Shown: positions 1-9,575, numbered from the stretch's first letter. The stretch is DNA of 64,000 nucleotides from Marinifilum sp. N1E240 (GCF_009295825.1 NZ_WHKF01000010.1:43827-107826), one strand, 5' to 3'. A program made the numbers and translations. Notes: a model not told the origin generated them from the sequence alone.

Positions 1-342
1 AGCTTCAGCACCTGTATTCATTGGTAATACTTTATCGTACCCAAAGTAATTAGTTACGAACTCTTCATATTTACCAAGGTTATTACTGTAAAAAGCACGT
101 GAGGTAAGGGTTAGTTTTTGTGCTTGCTCAACCAATGCGTTAATAATTTTTGGATGACAGTGTCCTTGATTAACAGCGGAATACGCTGAAAGAAAATCAA
201 AATATTGCTTTCCATCTGTATCCCAAACATAAACGCCTTCGCCACGTTCTAAGACTACTGGAAGTGGATGATAGTTGTGAGCTCCAAATTTGGACTCTTT
301 CTCCATGTAATCTTTTGCTGTCATTGTTGTTGTATTAGTCAT
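1..342 (-). CDS. rocD: Ornithine aminotransferase, N-terminal part (cut by window edge)
   Basis: The reading frame is open from an ATG at 342 to the window edge, giving 114 residues of the N-terminus. The protein would be a PLP-dependent class III aminotransferase that moves the delta-amino group of ornithine to 2-oxoglutarate, giving glutamate semialdehyde (arginine/proline metabolism, cytosol). Visible family marks are the [10 protein letters not shown] segment, [20 protein letters not shown], the NQGHCHPKI segment and the terminal MNTGAEA that precedes the cofactor region. An alternative start is the second ATG six codons in. The catalytic lysine lies outside the window. The assignment to OAT rather than another class III aminotransferase rests on the N-terminal signature, which is very typical of it. 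Confidence 0.9.
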   Translation of the reverse strand, partial: MTNTTTMTAKDYMEKESKFGAHNYHPLPVVLERGEGVYVWDTDGKQYFDFLSAYSAVNQGHCHPKIINALVEQAQKLTLTSRAFYSNNLGKYEEFVTNYFGYDKVLPMNTGAEA

Positions 343-563
343 AATTACAATGTTTATAAGATTTATTTATTAGGATTAAATACTTAAATTTTGGTACGCC
401 AATTTTGTAATTATTTTTTGATTTTCCATGCCTTTTGAAGAAAAAAATAAATGAAATCAAAAAAATAATTAAAATCTGACTTTTATCATAAATGCAATTC
501 TTAATTATAGATTTGCTTATGATTAAAACAGTAAATCCAAATAAAATGTGAAAGCCTTATAAA

Positions 564-2078
564 TTAAGGAAGGTACTTCGACATTGCCATTAATAAATCG
601 GTTTTATTAAATGGTTTGGCAAGATGCTCGGAACAACCAGCTGATAATGATTTTTCTTTATCTCCTTCGAGAGCATAAGCTGTTTGTGCTAATATTTTTA
701 AGTTTGGACGCTTTTCTTTAATTATTTTAGTTGCCTCTAAGCCATTGGTATGTGGCATATTAATATCCATAAGTACTAAATTAACTTCAGCTCTGTTTAG
801 GCAAGCTTGAATAGCTTCTTGACCCGTTTTTGCCCAAATGATATTAATGTTGGTTCTCTGAAGATAGGCTTCAATGATTTTATAATTAGTCATTTGATCT
901 TCGGCAATTACAACCGTGTAATTTTCCCAATTGTAGATTTCCGGGATAGGATCAATATCATCAATTATAGTATTTTCGGTAACATCGGGAATGCTGAAAT
1001 TAACAACTGTACCGACATTTTTTTCTGATGCAATCCAAATCTTACCACCAAGTAATTCTATTTCTAATCTGGAAATATATAAGCCAAGACCTGTTCCTTC
1101 TGGTGTTCTGCTGTTTGATTCATTCACTTGTCTGAAGCGTTGAAAAACACTTGTTTTATATTCTTCCGGAATTCCTGGTCCAGTATCACTAATAGTAAAA
1201 TGAACGGCTTGATTTTTAATTTGATAAGTGCATGAAATAGATCCTTTATCAGTAAACTTAACGGCGTTGTGTAATATTTTATTAAGAATGCTTGAGATCT
1301 TATTTTGATCTGATTTAATAACGATATTTTTGTCGATAATATTAGGAGCAAACTTTAATTGCACATGTTCTTTGTTCGAAGATGTAATCTCTTTTTCACA
1401 CTTAATCCTAACGTCTTTAAGCATTTGGTTAAGATTGAAATTGCGTTTAATTGGTTTGGAAGTTCTACTTTCCAGCATAGAAACCTTTAGTAAATCTTCA
1501 ATAATTTTTAAAAGCTGAAGTCCAGAGTTTTTAATCGATCCCGCAAATTTTGGAACATTTCCATTTAAGTTTCCAGTTTCAAGTAGTTCAGAAAAACCAA
1601 TTATTGAATTTAAAGGAGTTCTTAATTCGTGACTCATATTGGCAAGAAAAGCATTCTTAAGATTTTCAGCCTCAAGAGCTTTGTTCCATGCTTTTGCAAT
1701 TTCAAATTCTTTTATTTTTATGTCTGTAATGTCCTGAAAAAGAACCTCTTCTATTTGCTCTTCTTTTTTGTAAACTTCGCCCGTAATTTTCCCTAATCTT
1801 AATTCCCCATTTCTGTAAAACCTAAATTCAATTTCCATTGGTTGATCTTTCATCTGCAATAAGGCTTCTTCAAAAAATGAAAGATCTTCAGGGTGAATGT
1901 GTTTAAAAAGTTTCTCGCGATTAGGAGTTAAATCTGATTTCTTGTACCCAAATATTGAATAGGTAACCTCAGACCACCACATTTCTTTTGAACCATAGTA
2001 ATATACCCAATAACCTATTCCTGCAGTTGTATGAATTTTCTTTAGCTGACGTAATTGTATTTTTGTGTCAATTTTCAT
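564..2078 (-). CDS. Hybrid sensor histidine kinase (PAS-HisKA-HATPase-REC)
   Basis: This 504-residue protein has no membrane segment or signal peptide, so it is a cytosolic sensor. Residues ~15-122 form a PAS domain. HisKA follows with the phospho-acceptor H150 in NMSHELRTPLNSIIGF. The HATPase domain shows an N box (HNAVKF), DTGPGIPEE and GTGLGLYIS. A receiver domain occupies ~385-504 with phospho-acceptor D438 in LMDINMP and the conserved K in LAKPF. There is no DNA-binding output, so the signal probably passes to another partner by phosphorelay, or the receiver is self-regulatory. It lies 69 bp downstream of a BatA-domain gene on the same strand and could be co-transcribed with it. The signal is unknown. 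Confidence 0.93.
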   Translation of the reverse strand: MKIDTKIQLRQLKKIHTTAGIGYWVYYYGSKEMWWSEVTYSIFGYKKSDLTPNREKLFKHIHPEDLSFFEEALLQMKDQPMEIEFRFYRNGELRLGKITGEVYKKEEQIEEVLFQDITDIKIKEFEIAKAWNKALEAENLKNAFLANMSHELRTPLNSIIGFSELLETGNLNGNVPKFAGSIKNSGLQLLKIIEDLLKVSMLESRTSKPIKRNFNLNQMLKDVRIKCEKEITSSNKEHVQLKFAPNIIDKNIVIKSDQNKISSILNKILHNAVKFTDKGSISCTYQIKNQAVHFTISDTGPGIPEEYKTSVFQRFRQVNESNSRTPEGTGLGLYISRLEIELLGGKIWIASEKNVGTVVNFSIPDVTENTIIDDIDPIPEIYNWENYTVVIAEDQMTNYKIIEAYLQRTNINIIWAKTGQEAIQACLNRAEVNLVLMDINMPHTNGLEATKIIKEKRPNLKILAQTAYALEGDKEKSLSAGCSEHLAKPFNKTDLLMAMSKYLP

Positions 2079-2147
2079 TTATTTGGATTTGGGTCTATGT
2101 TAATGTAAAATGATTAAAAAGATTGAAAGATAGATTGTTGATATTCG

Positions 2148-4187
2148 TTAAGATTTATTGTTTATGTTTTGTATAATGCTTTCTGCAAGCATAAATGTAA
2201 AACACAATAAAATAAATGTTATCCATAAGCTACTTTCATCTCTTTGTTCGTTATAAAACTCAGATAGTTTCATTTTTGATGGAGAAATTACATTTGACAT
2301 GCTTTTTATTGATGTTATTTTCGATTTAACATCTTCTTGGCTGTAATATTCTGGTATTGATTCTTTTCTTGAATAATTGAATGAATGTGTTTCTATTATT
2401 GAATCGTTATGCCTGATGAAAAAATGCCCTGAATTCCTTATTTGATCATGCGTGTAAAGGTTTACACTTTGATTTGAAGAGTAAAATTGTTGAGGAATAA
2501 AGTCGATTTCTGAACTTATGCTTGTAATATGATATTGAATATCATTTTGCATGGTTTTAGATGCATTTACAGTAAGTGAAATATTTTTCCCTGTTTGGTC
2601 GTATAAATTGCTTTTTGTTCCTTTTGATTTTGTGAGATTGATCACACTTGGTACAAAGATTGGGTGAACAATTAAGTTTGTCCAAGTAGGTTTTAGGTTC
2701 ATACTTAACTGGAAAAACTGTCCCAAACCAAAGTTATTCTTGACAAATAAATTATCCCCACCAGCCGTTTTCCATATTGCTTCAGTAGTTGTGTTGTTGG
2801 AAGTACTCAATTTGTAGCGCTTAAATATATCAGGAAGCCTGGTATTAGATTCCAATTCTTTGAAAACATCTTTATATATTTCAGCATGTTTTTCAATTAA
2901 GGAAAGTCTTTGTCTGCTCGAATCAATAGTGGTGTATTCGTTAGTAGATATTTCGGAAAGAAATGAATTGACACTGGAATTAATTTTTTCTCCTGGAACG
3001 AACAGAACATTTCCTCCGTTTTTTAGATAATTTTTAATGATTTGATTTAATCCGCTTTCAATTTCCTTTATCTCATTTAAAATAACCAGCTTATAATTGT
3101 TAAGGTTTTGGTTGTACAATTTCGATTTTTCAATATTTGTAAGCTCAAAATCACTTGAAAGTTGGAATAGTTTGCTCACATATTTATTTTCAGAAAATTC
3201 ATTTATTGATAGAATATTGGAATTGTTATCAATTTTATAAGAGAAAAATAAGTTGTTGTCATAAATTATTGGATGATCGTTTAATTCAATCTTAGCCAAA
3301 CAATATCCAGTTTTGGGGTTTGTAAACTTAAGCTGTATAATTTGAGTAGAGTAGGCTTTAAGATCAGCAGAAACAATTGCTCTAATGCTATCATTAATTT
3401 TTAATTGGACGGGAAGTTTTTCCAAATCAGTAACCGAAGTGTTTGTTAATTTAACATGTAGTTGTTGAATTTCTTTAGACTTACGATATGGCTTATCAAA
3501 CCAACAACTATCTATACTGATATTATTTGCTATTTGAATTTTAAATGGTACAAAATGAATGCTCATTAAGCTATCTGTTGTAATGTTTTCAAAATCACTT
3601 TGATATTTTTGAAAATCAGAAAAAACAAAGACATCATTTGATTCATCTTTCGTGTCAATAGTAATGTTTTTTATTTTGTTGGATAGTTTTACGTTTACAG
3701 GTGATGGTTGTATGTCTTGAATTCTGGCGATTGCCTGATCTTTATTTAGACTGACCGAGAGATGAGAAATATCATTACTGTACACTTTAATTTTTGCATC
3801 ATCGGGTACCGATTTAATTAATTCAAAGGCTTTGTTTTTAGCAATTTCCAGAGCATTTCCTTCTTCGGTATTCCCATTCATGCTAAACGAATTATCAATA
3901 TAAATGCTTAGTCTTTCCTGTTTATGGGAGTTATTGAGCTTAGAATTTAGACTCGGTTGAGCAAAGGCGATAATTACACACCCCAAAGCCAATAATCGTA
4001 AGAGTAAGATCAATAATTTCTTTAGTTTTGATTTCCGTTTGTTTTCGGTATTAAAGTTTTTTAAAAATCTAAGGTTACTGAAATATACTTTTGTGAATCT
4101 TTTAAAATTAAAAAGATGTATGATGATTGGAATGATCAGCAGAAATAAAAACCAAAGAATATGAGGATTCAAAAATTGAATTGACAT
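2148..4187 (-). CDS. BatA-domain membrane protein with VWA-like region
   Basis: 679 residues. The N-terminus (FLNPHILWFLFLLIIPIIIH) followed by a basic stretch and a second membrane segment at ~57-77 is the classic BatA/aerotolerance N-terminal double-TM domain. A VWA-like region follows, with the metal-site pattern D98-x-S100-x-S102 (YIDNSFSMNG). A large periplasmic part and a last membrane helix near 655-672 complete it. Proteins of this kind are common in Bacteroidota and often sit near MoxR/Bat genes, but here the neighbours are a TonB-dependent receptor 51 bp upstream and a hybrid kinase downstream. Its exact role is not known; envelope stress or complex assembly is a family-level guess. 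Confidence 0.88.
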   Translation of the reverse strand: MSIQFLNPHILWFLFLLIIPIIIHLFNFKRFTKVYFSNLRFLKNFNTENKRKSKLKKLLILLLRLLALGCVIIAFAQPSLNSKLNNSHKQERLSIYIDNSFSMNGNTEEGNALEIAKNKAFELIKSVPDDAKIKVYSNDISHLSVSLNKDQAIARIQDIQPSPVNVKLSNKIKNITIDTKDESNDVFVFSDFQKYQSDFENITTDSLMSIHFVPFKIQIANNISIDSCWFDKPYRKSKEIQQLHVKLTNTSVTDLEKLPVQLKINDSIRAIVSADLKAYSTQIIQLKFTNPKTGYCLAKIELNDHPIIYDNNLFFSYKIDNNSNILSINEFSENKYVSKLFQLSSDFELTNIEKSKLYNQNLNNYKLVILNEIKEIESGLNQIIKNYLKNGGNVLFVPGEKINSSVNSFLSEISTNEYTTIDSSRQRLSLIEKHAEIYKDVFKELESNTRLPDIFKRYKLSTSNNTTTEAIWKTAGGDNLFVKNNFGLGQFFQLSMNLKPTWTNLIVHPIFVPSVINLTKSKGTKSNLYDQTGKNISLTVNASKTMQNDIQYHITSISSEIDFIPQQFYSSNQSVNLYTHDQIRNSGHFFIRHNDSIIETHSFNYSRKESIPEYYSQEDVKSKITSIKSMSNVISPSKMKLSEFYNEQRDESSLWITFILLCFTFMLAESIIQNINNKS

Positions 4188-4238
4188 TGTTTTTTACTTG
4201 TAATTGTTAATAGAATTGATAAAAATAAGATTCATTCA

Positions 4239-6644
4239 TTAAAATTTGGCACTCAACTTTAAATTCAACTTTCGACCAGTTAAATAGTTTGGGATTGCGT
4301 ACTGATTTCCTGAAACATCTTTAATCCATAAATAAGAGATTGTATTGTTGATATCCAGCACATTAAAAATCTCGAGTCCCAACCACATCGATTTAAAGTG
4401 TTTTAAGAAACCTCTTTTGTTCATCTTCTCATCGACAAGTATTTTTGAAAAGCCTAAATCAATTCTTTTGTAGTTTGGCATTCGAAATGAACCTCCATTT
4501 TTTCCATTTTTGGGACTCCATACTGGTAATTTACCTCCATAAAATAAGCTCAAATGCATTTTATACGATGGGTTATTTGGCAGGTAATCCTGAAAAAACA
4601 TTGAAAAATTAAACCTCTGATCTGTTGGACGCGGAATAGAAGACATTTGATCTCCAATGATATTTTCTTCTGTTTTCATTATGGATAGGCTAGCCCAGGA
4701 TTCCGTTCCAGGTACAAATTCACCATTTATACGTAAATCGAGTCCTGCAGCATATCCTTTTGCTTTTTGATCAGCGTAATAACGAATTCGGACATTTTCG
4801 ATGTCGTAAGGAGTTACTGAAACTAAATCTTTATAATATAATTCGCTGGAAAATTTGAACGGTCTGTCCCAAGCGGTAAAGTAGTATTCCTGACCTAGTA
4901 CGTAATGAATTGATTTTTGAAATTCCAATTTTGGGCTAATATTTCCATCAATCATCAGCATTTCCCGATAGGATGGGACTTGTTTATAATACCCGGCAGC
5001 CAAACGGAATTTCACTTTATTTTTCCAATCGGGAATGTAATTTAATGACGCGCGAGGCGAAAAAATCTCTTTTTTGTTGTAATCCCAGTAATGATATCGT
5101 ACACCACCGGTAAGTTGTAATTCTCCATTTTCTAACTCAATAAGTTTTGTTGCCTGGACAAATGATTTATAATGTTTTGAATCGATTTTGTTTTTGGCAT
5201 TTCTTGCGTAAGCTAACAGTACATCCGAATCGGAAACTGGGACTGAATAACCTGCAGAATCCTGATATTGCCATTCATTTATTTTATCATCTACCTCTTC
5301 AGATTTTATTCCAACTCCCCATTGAAGAAACCAATCATTTATAGAATGATCACCTTTTACATCCAGAGTGTAAACATCTTTTTCAAGTTTATTTCTCGCA
5401 TGATCAATGAAAGTTCCAACTCCTAAATTTTCAATACTTTCATTTGTTGATCCTCCTTGGGAGACAAATAAATCGCTTAAGTAGTATTGTCCCATAATAT
5501 CAAATTTTTCTTCTTCAGTGGTTTGATATCTGCTACCAATTAATCGAATTAAAGAGTTTGAATTCGGGTGATATTTAAAGGTGAAGGCTTGCGTATTGGT
5601 TTTAAATTCGTCTTTTTCCTGACCCTCAAAATAGATTTTGAGTTGTAAGGCATTACTTATTGTTCCAAATGAAGTCGTCCTGTTTTCAGGTCTAAACCTA
5701 TAATCGTTCTCACTAAAACTAATCCAGGTATGAAGGCTAATTGCTGAACTAAAACGATAATTTATCAATGCCTGAAAATCTTTAAAATTTGGCTCATATT
5801 CTCCTTTGGTGTCGAGAGATTGTAGCAGATAACGATTGGTTTTGTATCGTGCTCCTGCGATATAGGAGAATTTTTGGTTTTTACTTTTATCGCCAATATG
5901 CGCTGACGCTCCAAGCATACTTATCTCTGTGGAAGCTTCAAAACTGCCGGGGTCTTTGTATTTTATATCTAAAACCGATGAAAGTTTATCTCCATATTTA
6001 GCATCGAAACCTCCTGATGAAAATTGAATTGAAGAAACCAAATCTGGATTAATAATACTAAGTCCTTCCTGCTGTCCAGAGCGAATTAGATTTGGACGAT
6101 GAATCTCTATTTCATTAATATAGACTAAATTTTCATCGAAATTACCACCTCGAACCGTATACTGAGAACTCAATTCATTATTGGAACTAACTCCGGGAAG
6201 AGTTTTTATAATCTGTTCAATTTTACCACTACCGGTAACTGGTATTTGATCTATGTGTTTGGTATTGATAGCAGTTGCTTTACTTCTTATATTTTGATCA
6301 GCATCGACCCTAATTTCTTGAATGTTTTCTTGTTTTAAATGTAAGGTTACTTGCAACTTTTTCGCCTCACCATTTTTCAAAACAATATTTTTCTGATAAT
6401 CCTGAAAGCTAATATGAGTTATAAGTAATGTAATTCTATCGTTAGCTTTTACATTAAGATAAAAGTTACCTAAACTGTCGCTACTTGTAATTTGCTCGTG
6501 ATTTTTGATGCTTATGTGCGCTCCTGTAACAGGATTATTACTGGAATCGTGAATTGTACCATTGATAGTAGAGTTTTGAGCTTGAGATATTAGTGGTAAT
6601 ATCAAAAAACAAATTAACACAATACGAGAAATAGATTGAATCAT
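4239..6644 (-). CDS. TonB-dependent outer-membrane receptor with CarboxypepD_reg domain
   Basis: 801 residues. A signal peptide ends near residue 22 (LPLISQAQ). Residues ~27-115 are a carboxypeptidase-regulatory-like beta-sandwich (INGTIHDSSNNPVTGAHISI). The plug starts near 125 and contains IPVTGSGKIEQIIKTLPGV and YTVRGGNFDENLVYIN. The rest is a beta-barrel ending in an aromatic residue (LSAKF), as outer-membrane proteins do. The receptor would take up a ligand with TonB energy. No SusD-like partner or glycan enzyme lies nearby, so it does not look like a polysaccharide-utilisation SusC. The ligand cannot be told from sequence. It is divergent from the dipeptidase at 6830, with 185 bp between the two starts. 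Confidence 0.92.
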   Translation of the reverse strand: MIQSISRIVLICFLILPLISQAQNSTINGTIHDSSNNPVTGAHISIKNHEQITSSDSLGNFYLNVKANDRITLLITHISFQDYQKNIVLKNGEAKKLQVTLHLKQENIQEIRVDADQNIRSKATAINTKHIDQIPVTGSGKIEQIIKTLPGVSSNNELSSQYTVRGGNFDENLVYINEIEIHRPNLIRSGQQEGLSIINPDLVSSIQFSSGGFDAKYGDKLSSVLDIKYKDPGSFEASTEISMLGASAHIGDKSKNQKFSYIAGARYKTNRYLLQSLDTKGEYEPNFKDFQALINYRFSSAISLHTWISFSENDYRFRPENRTTSFGTISNALQLKIYFEGQEKDEFKTNTQAFTFKYHPNSNSLIRLIGSRYQTTEEEKFDIMGQYYLSDLFVSQGGSTNESIENLGVGTFIDHARNKLEKDVYTLDVKGDHSINDWFLQWGVGIKSEEVDDKINEWQYQDSAGYSVPVSDSDVLLAYARNAKNKIDSKHYKSFVQATKLIELENGELQLTGGVRYHYWDYNKKEIFSPRASLNYIPDWKNKVKFRLAAGYYKQVPSYREMLMIDGNISPKLEFQKSIHYVLGQEYYFTAWDRPFKFSSELYYKDLVSVTPYDIENVRIRYYADQKAKGYAAGLDLRINGEFVPGTESWASLSIMKTEENIIGDQMSSIPRPTDQRFNFSMFFQDYLPNNPSYKMHLSLFYGGKLPVWSPKNGKNGGSFRMPNYKRIDLGFSKILVDEKMNKRGFLKHFKSMWLGLEIFNVLDINNTISYLWIKDVSGNQYAIPNYLTGRKLNLKLSAKF

Positions 6645-6829
6645 AAAATTAAATTACAGTGCAAATTATAGTATTGGATTAGTTCCGGAAAATAACCAAA
6701 ACACCAATATACAAAGCAATTTGAAAATAATGAACATTTTGCATAAAATTTAAAATACGGAAATTCAGATGCTTATTCATTTAAGTCAATTATCTTTACA
6801 AATCTTAACTTCTAAAATCTAAATTTATT

Positions 6830-8056
6830 ATGAAATTGTTCGAATTAAAGGCTATATTTTTGTCTTTTTTGTTTCTCAGTAATCTTGTATTTACATCTTG
6901 TGAAAGTTTTGAACAGAAGGCAGCTAAAATTCATAATCATGCATTTACTATTGATACACATGTTGATACTCCATATCATTTGTTAGATAAAGATTTTAAC
7001 ATAGCTGAATATCATGAATATACTCCAGGAGGTAGCAGAGTTGATTTTCTAAGAATGAAGGAAGGTGGATTAGATGGAATATTTTTTGCGGCGTTTACAT
7101 CTCAAAGAGATAGAACTGAAGAAAACATTCAAATTGCCAGGGAAAAAGCCGATGAATTGATCGATTCCATTCATTCAGCATGTAAGCAGCACAATCAATT
7201 GGCTGAAGTTGCTACAAGTGTTGAAGATGGGTACCGACTTGAAAAGGAAGGTAAACGAGCCATTTATATCGGGCTGGAGAATGGATTTCCGATTGGGACT
7301 ACAATTTCTGAGGTGGAACGATATTACGATAAAGGCGTGAGATACATTACGCTTTGTCATACATCTAATAATGATATTTGTGATTCCTCTACCGACAGAA
7401 AGGGAGCTGAATTTAATGGATTAAGTGAGTTTGGAGAACAAGTGGTGAAAGAGATGAATCGATTGGGAATTTTAATTGATGTTTCTCACATTTCGGATAG
7501 TGCATTTTATGATGTTATAAATTTGTCAAAAACACCTGTATTAGCATCTCACTCTTGTGCACGTGCGGTTTGCGATAGCCCAAGAAATCTTAACGATGAC
7601 ATGTTGAAAGCTTTGGCTGAAAATGGCGGTGTTATTCAAATGTGTATACTTGACGATTACGTTAAGGCAGCAAATAAAAATACCGAGCGATATAAAAAAG
7701 AATTGGAATTGCGCGAGCGATACAGGAAAGCAGGAAAAATGACTCCGGAAGAGGAGAAGAAAATTTGGGATGAGTGGAGACAACTTCAAATTGATTATCC
7801 TAAAGAGAAACCAACCGTTTCTGATGCAGTAGATCATATCGATCATATTGTGAAGACGATAGGTGTTGATTACGTTGGAATTGGAACCGACTTTGATGGC
7901 GGTGGTGGATTAAAAGATTGTGTTGATGTTAGCCAAATGATGAACATTACCATTGAGTTGCTTAAAAGAGATTATTCAGCAGAAGATATACATAAAATCT
8001 GGGGAGGTAATTTTATGCGTGTTTTTAAGGAGATTGAGTTGTACGCAAAGAGATAG
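6830..8056 (+). CDS. Membrane dipeptidase, peptidase M19 family (lipoprotein)
   Basis: 408 residues of the renal-dipeptidase-like amidohydrolase fold. The N-terminus is a lipoprotein signal with a lipobox (LVFTSC, Cys24), so the enzyme is expected to be anchored on the periplasmic or outer face. Metal-binding motifs are visible: HVD in FTIDTHVDTPYH, the bridging glutamate in YIGLENGF, and histidines in LIDVSHISD and LASHSCAR; GIGTDFDGGGG near the C-terminus is also typical. The family hydrolyses dipeptides, including some with a D-residue, using two zinc ions. It begins a short plus-strand run after the divergent TonB receptor and ends 84 bp before the next gene. Confidence 0.93.
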   Translation: MKLFELKAIFLSFLFLSNLVFTSCESFEQKAAKIHNHAFTIDTHVDTPYHLLDKDFNIAEYHEYTPGGSRVDFLRMKEGGLDGIFFAAFTSQRDRTEENIQIAREKADELIDSIHSACKQHNQLAEVATSVEDGYRLEKEGKRAIYIGLENGFPIGTTISEVERYYDKGVRYITLCHTSNNDICDSSTDRKGAEFNGLSEFGEQVVKEMNRLGILIDVSHISDSAFYDVINLSKTPVLASHSCARAVCDSPRNLNDDMLKALAENGGVIQMCILDDYVKAANKNTERYKKELELRERYRKAGKMTPEEEKKIWDEWRQLQIDYPKEKPTVSDAVDHIDHIVKTIGVDYVGIGTDFDGGGGLKDCVDVSQMMNITIELLKRDYSAEDIHKIWGGNFMRVFKEIELYAKR

Positions 8057-8106
8057 AGATAATTTGTAGCTGTTCCTAAACAAGTTTTTTGGTAAAGCTT
8101 ATTTTA

Positions 8107-8114
8107 TACATTTG
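8107..8114 (+). promoter_or_regulatory. Bacteroidota -7 promoter box for the ArsC-like gene
   Basis: TACATTTG matches the TAnnTTTG -7 consensus of Bacteroidota sigma-A promoters and lies 27 bp before the GTG start at 8141. A TTTG occurs upstream, but with a spacing of about 15 bp it is shorter than usual, so the -33 element is weak. Confidence 0.45.
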
Positions 8115-8140
8115 TTGAATTAATAAAAATTGATGTTCAA

Positions 8141-8566
8141 GTGAAGAAAGTATTGGTAATTAGCGATAAAAATGAAGCTCGTTCTCAAATGGCTGAGAAA
8201 TGGCTGAATTACTATGGAAAAAAGCACATAAATGTATGGAGTGCCGGTTTATTGAAAGGTAAGATTAATGTTATGGCTCAAAAGGCAATGGCTGAAGCTG
8301 TAATGGATATACCTGAATACAAATCGAAATGCCTTTCAGATTTGGATGAAAAAGAATTTGATTTCGTATTGTGTTTCGATAAGAATTTATCAGATAAATT
8401 ACCAGAATTGATTGGAAATCCTGAAATTAAGATATTTGATCTGCCTGATCCTGCCAAAGTAGAAGGAGAGGAGAACGTGAAATTACAAGCTTATAATGCT
8501 GTTTGTAATGCTGTTGATGATGCATGTTTTGTTTTTGTACAGGAACATTTCAGGATTGTTCCATAA
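8141..8566 (+). CDS. ArsC/LMW-phosphatase-like protein lacking the catalytic cysteine
   Basis: 141 residues with the low-molecular-weight phosphotyrosine phosphatase / thioredoxin-type arsenate reductase fold. The P-loop should read C-x5-R-S; here it is S8-x5-R14-S (VISDKNEARSQMAE), so the nucleophilic cysteine is serine. WSAG and LPDP (101-104, with the family's general acid D103) are kept, and the rest of the protein is full length, so this is not simple decay. It starts with GTG at 8141; the nearby ATG at 8133 is out of frame and stops at once. A TACATTTG box lies 27 bp upstream and an intrinsic terminator follows, so it is probably a single-gene transcript. A binding or regulatory pseudo-phosphatase role is inferred. 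Confidence 0.8.
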   Translation: MKKVLVISDKNEARSQMAEKWLNYYGKKHINVWSAGLLKGKINVMAQKAMAEAVMDIPEYKSKCLSDLDEKEFDFVLCFDKNLSDKLPELIGNPEIKIFDLPDPAKVEGEENVKLQAYNAVCNAVDDACFVFVQEHFRIVP

Positions 8567-8645
8567 ATTTGATATATGTATTGATAAACATTTTGAGCGT
8601 AAATTGCTTATTATCTGAATAAAAAAATAAATAGGAATATGTTCT

Positions 8646-8678
8646 ACGGGATTCAAATATTGAATCCCGTTTTTTATT
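8646..8678 (+). terminator. Intrinsic terminator after the ArsC-like gene
   Basis: ACGGGATTCA and TGAATCCCGT form a perfect 10-bp stem with a 5-nt loop, followed by a T-rich run. It lies 80 bp after the stop codon at 8566. Confidence 0.85.
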
Positions 8679-9030
8679 TGACTAGCTGAAGATAGTGAAC
8701 TCCTCTCATTTTAAACTCATTAATAAATAGCTTGATTATGAAATCTTATGGAAATAGTTTCTTCATGATTTAGTTGTTGATGTAGAGCATTATTTTCGTA
8801 TTAATAATAACCTTACATGGTGCAAGTGCTTGACAAGGACTCGGATAATTTGTAATTTTATTATAAATCCGATACCGAAAGGCAATTAGAACAGATAAGT
8901 TTATGACATACGTAATCCTACAAATATTAACTGGTTGTCTTCACGAAAAAAAACGGAATAAAATCTCTCATTATCCTACCAAAAATAAACCTTTTATTTT
9001 ATAAGAATCTATTCATTAAAGGAGGCGAAG
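8679..9030 (+). other. Intergenic region / long leader before the eRF1-like gene
   Basis: About 350 bp without a convincing ORF on either strand. It holds an imperfect hairpin around 8841-8871 (CGGAT...ATCCG arms) and ends in a strong ribosome binding site. No clear TAnnTTTG promoter was found. The length leaves room for an untranslated leader or small RNA, but nothing recognisable is seen. Confidence 0.4.
9018..9025 (+). promoter_or_regulatory. Strong Shine-Dalgarno site
   Basis: AAAGGAGG ends 5 nt before the ATG at 9031. This near-perfect anti-SD match is unusual here: most genes in the window have A-rich, SD-poor upstream regions, as is normal for Bacteroidota. It fixes the start codon of the next gene. 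Confidence 0.8.
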
Positions 9031-9471
9031 ATGAAAAATAATATTGGAGTTTGGTTAGACACCGAAAAAGCCTATATCATTACATTAAAAAATGATGAAA
9101 GTCATGTGGAAATAATTGAATCAGATGTGGAAACACGAGTTCGTTTTAAAGGGGAAACAAAAGCATATTCCAAAATGGGGAATCAGTTTATTAACCCAGC
9201 TAAAAGAATGACTCACCGGAGGAGGCATCAATTTAAGCAATATTTTGAGGAGATTACAGATTGCCTTTCAGAAGCAGAGGAGATTTATCTTTTCGGTCCG
9301 GCTGAAACCAAAGTGCATTTGGCAAAACATTTGAGTAAGGATTCAAATTTAAAGGATAGAATCCGTAAAATTGAATCTGAAGATCAGATGACAGAAAAGC
9401 AAATGATTGCTTGTGTAAAGAATATTTTTAAGAAAGATAAAGTGAATGTAAATGTTCGTATCAGACATTAA
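9031..9471 (+). CDS. eRF1-domain-3-like protein (baeRF / host-attachment-like)
   Basis: 146 residues, soluble. The N-terminus IGVWLDTEKAYIITL resembles the opening strand of bacterial eRF1-like (baeRF) or 'translational machinery' proteins. The C-terminal half (EIYLFGPAETKVHLAKHL, then a conserved MTEKQMIACVKNIF) resembles the third domain of archaeal/eukaryal release factor eRF1, where a GP-x-x-x-K helix and a T-x-x-Q-[IM] helix occur. The middle is basic (RMTHRRRHQFK), which suggests RNA or ribosome contact. It stands alone between two intrinsic terminators and has an exceptionally strong ribosome binding site. Function is unknown; a ribosome-associated stress role is a guess. Confidence 0.65.
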   Translation: MKNNIGVWLDTEKAYIITLKNDESHVEIIESDVETRVRFKGETKAYSKMGNQFINPAKRMTHRRRHQFKQYFEEITDCLSEAEEIYLFGPAETKVHLAKHLSKDSNLKDRIRKIESEDQMTEKQMIACVKNIFKKDKVNVNVRIRH

Positions 9472-9515
9472 GTAAGGAAAAATAGTGGTATAAATACAAT
9501 AGGTAAGTAAGGCGG

Positions 9516-9575
9516 TTCCCAGTTTTGAGTTTTGTTAGATTGCCATCGAAGCAGAATTCAAAGCTGGGAATTTTT
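9516..9575 (+). terminator. Intrinsic terminator with long loop
   Basis: Arms at 9516-9528 and 9558-9570 pair over 13 bp with one G-U and are followed by five T. The 29-nt loop is long for a simple terminator. Confidence 0.7.

Noticed and set aside
4239..6644. SusC of a polysaccharide-utilisation locus
   Set aside because: No SusD, glycoside hydrolase or sugar-sensing regulator lies nearby.
8811..8845. Sigma-54 or TTGACA-type promoter before the eRF1-like gene
   Set aside because: TGGTGC and TTGACA words occur, but neither the GG-N10-GC spacing nor a matching -10/-7 box is present.
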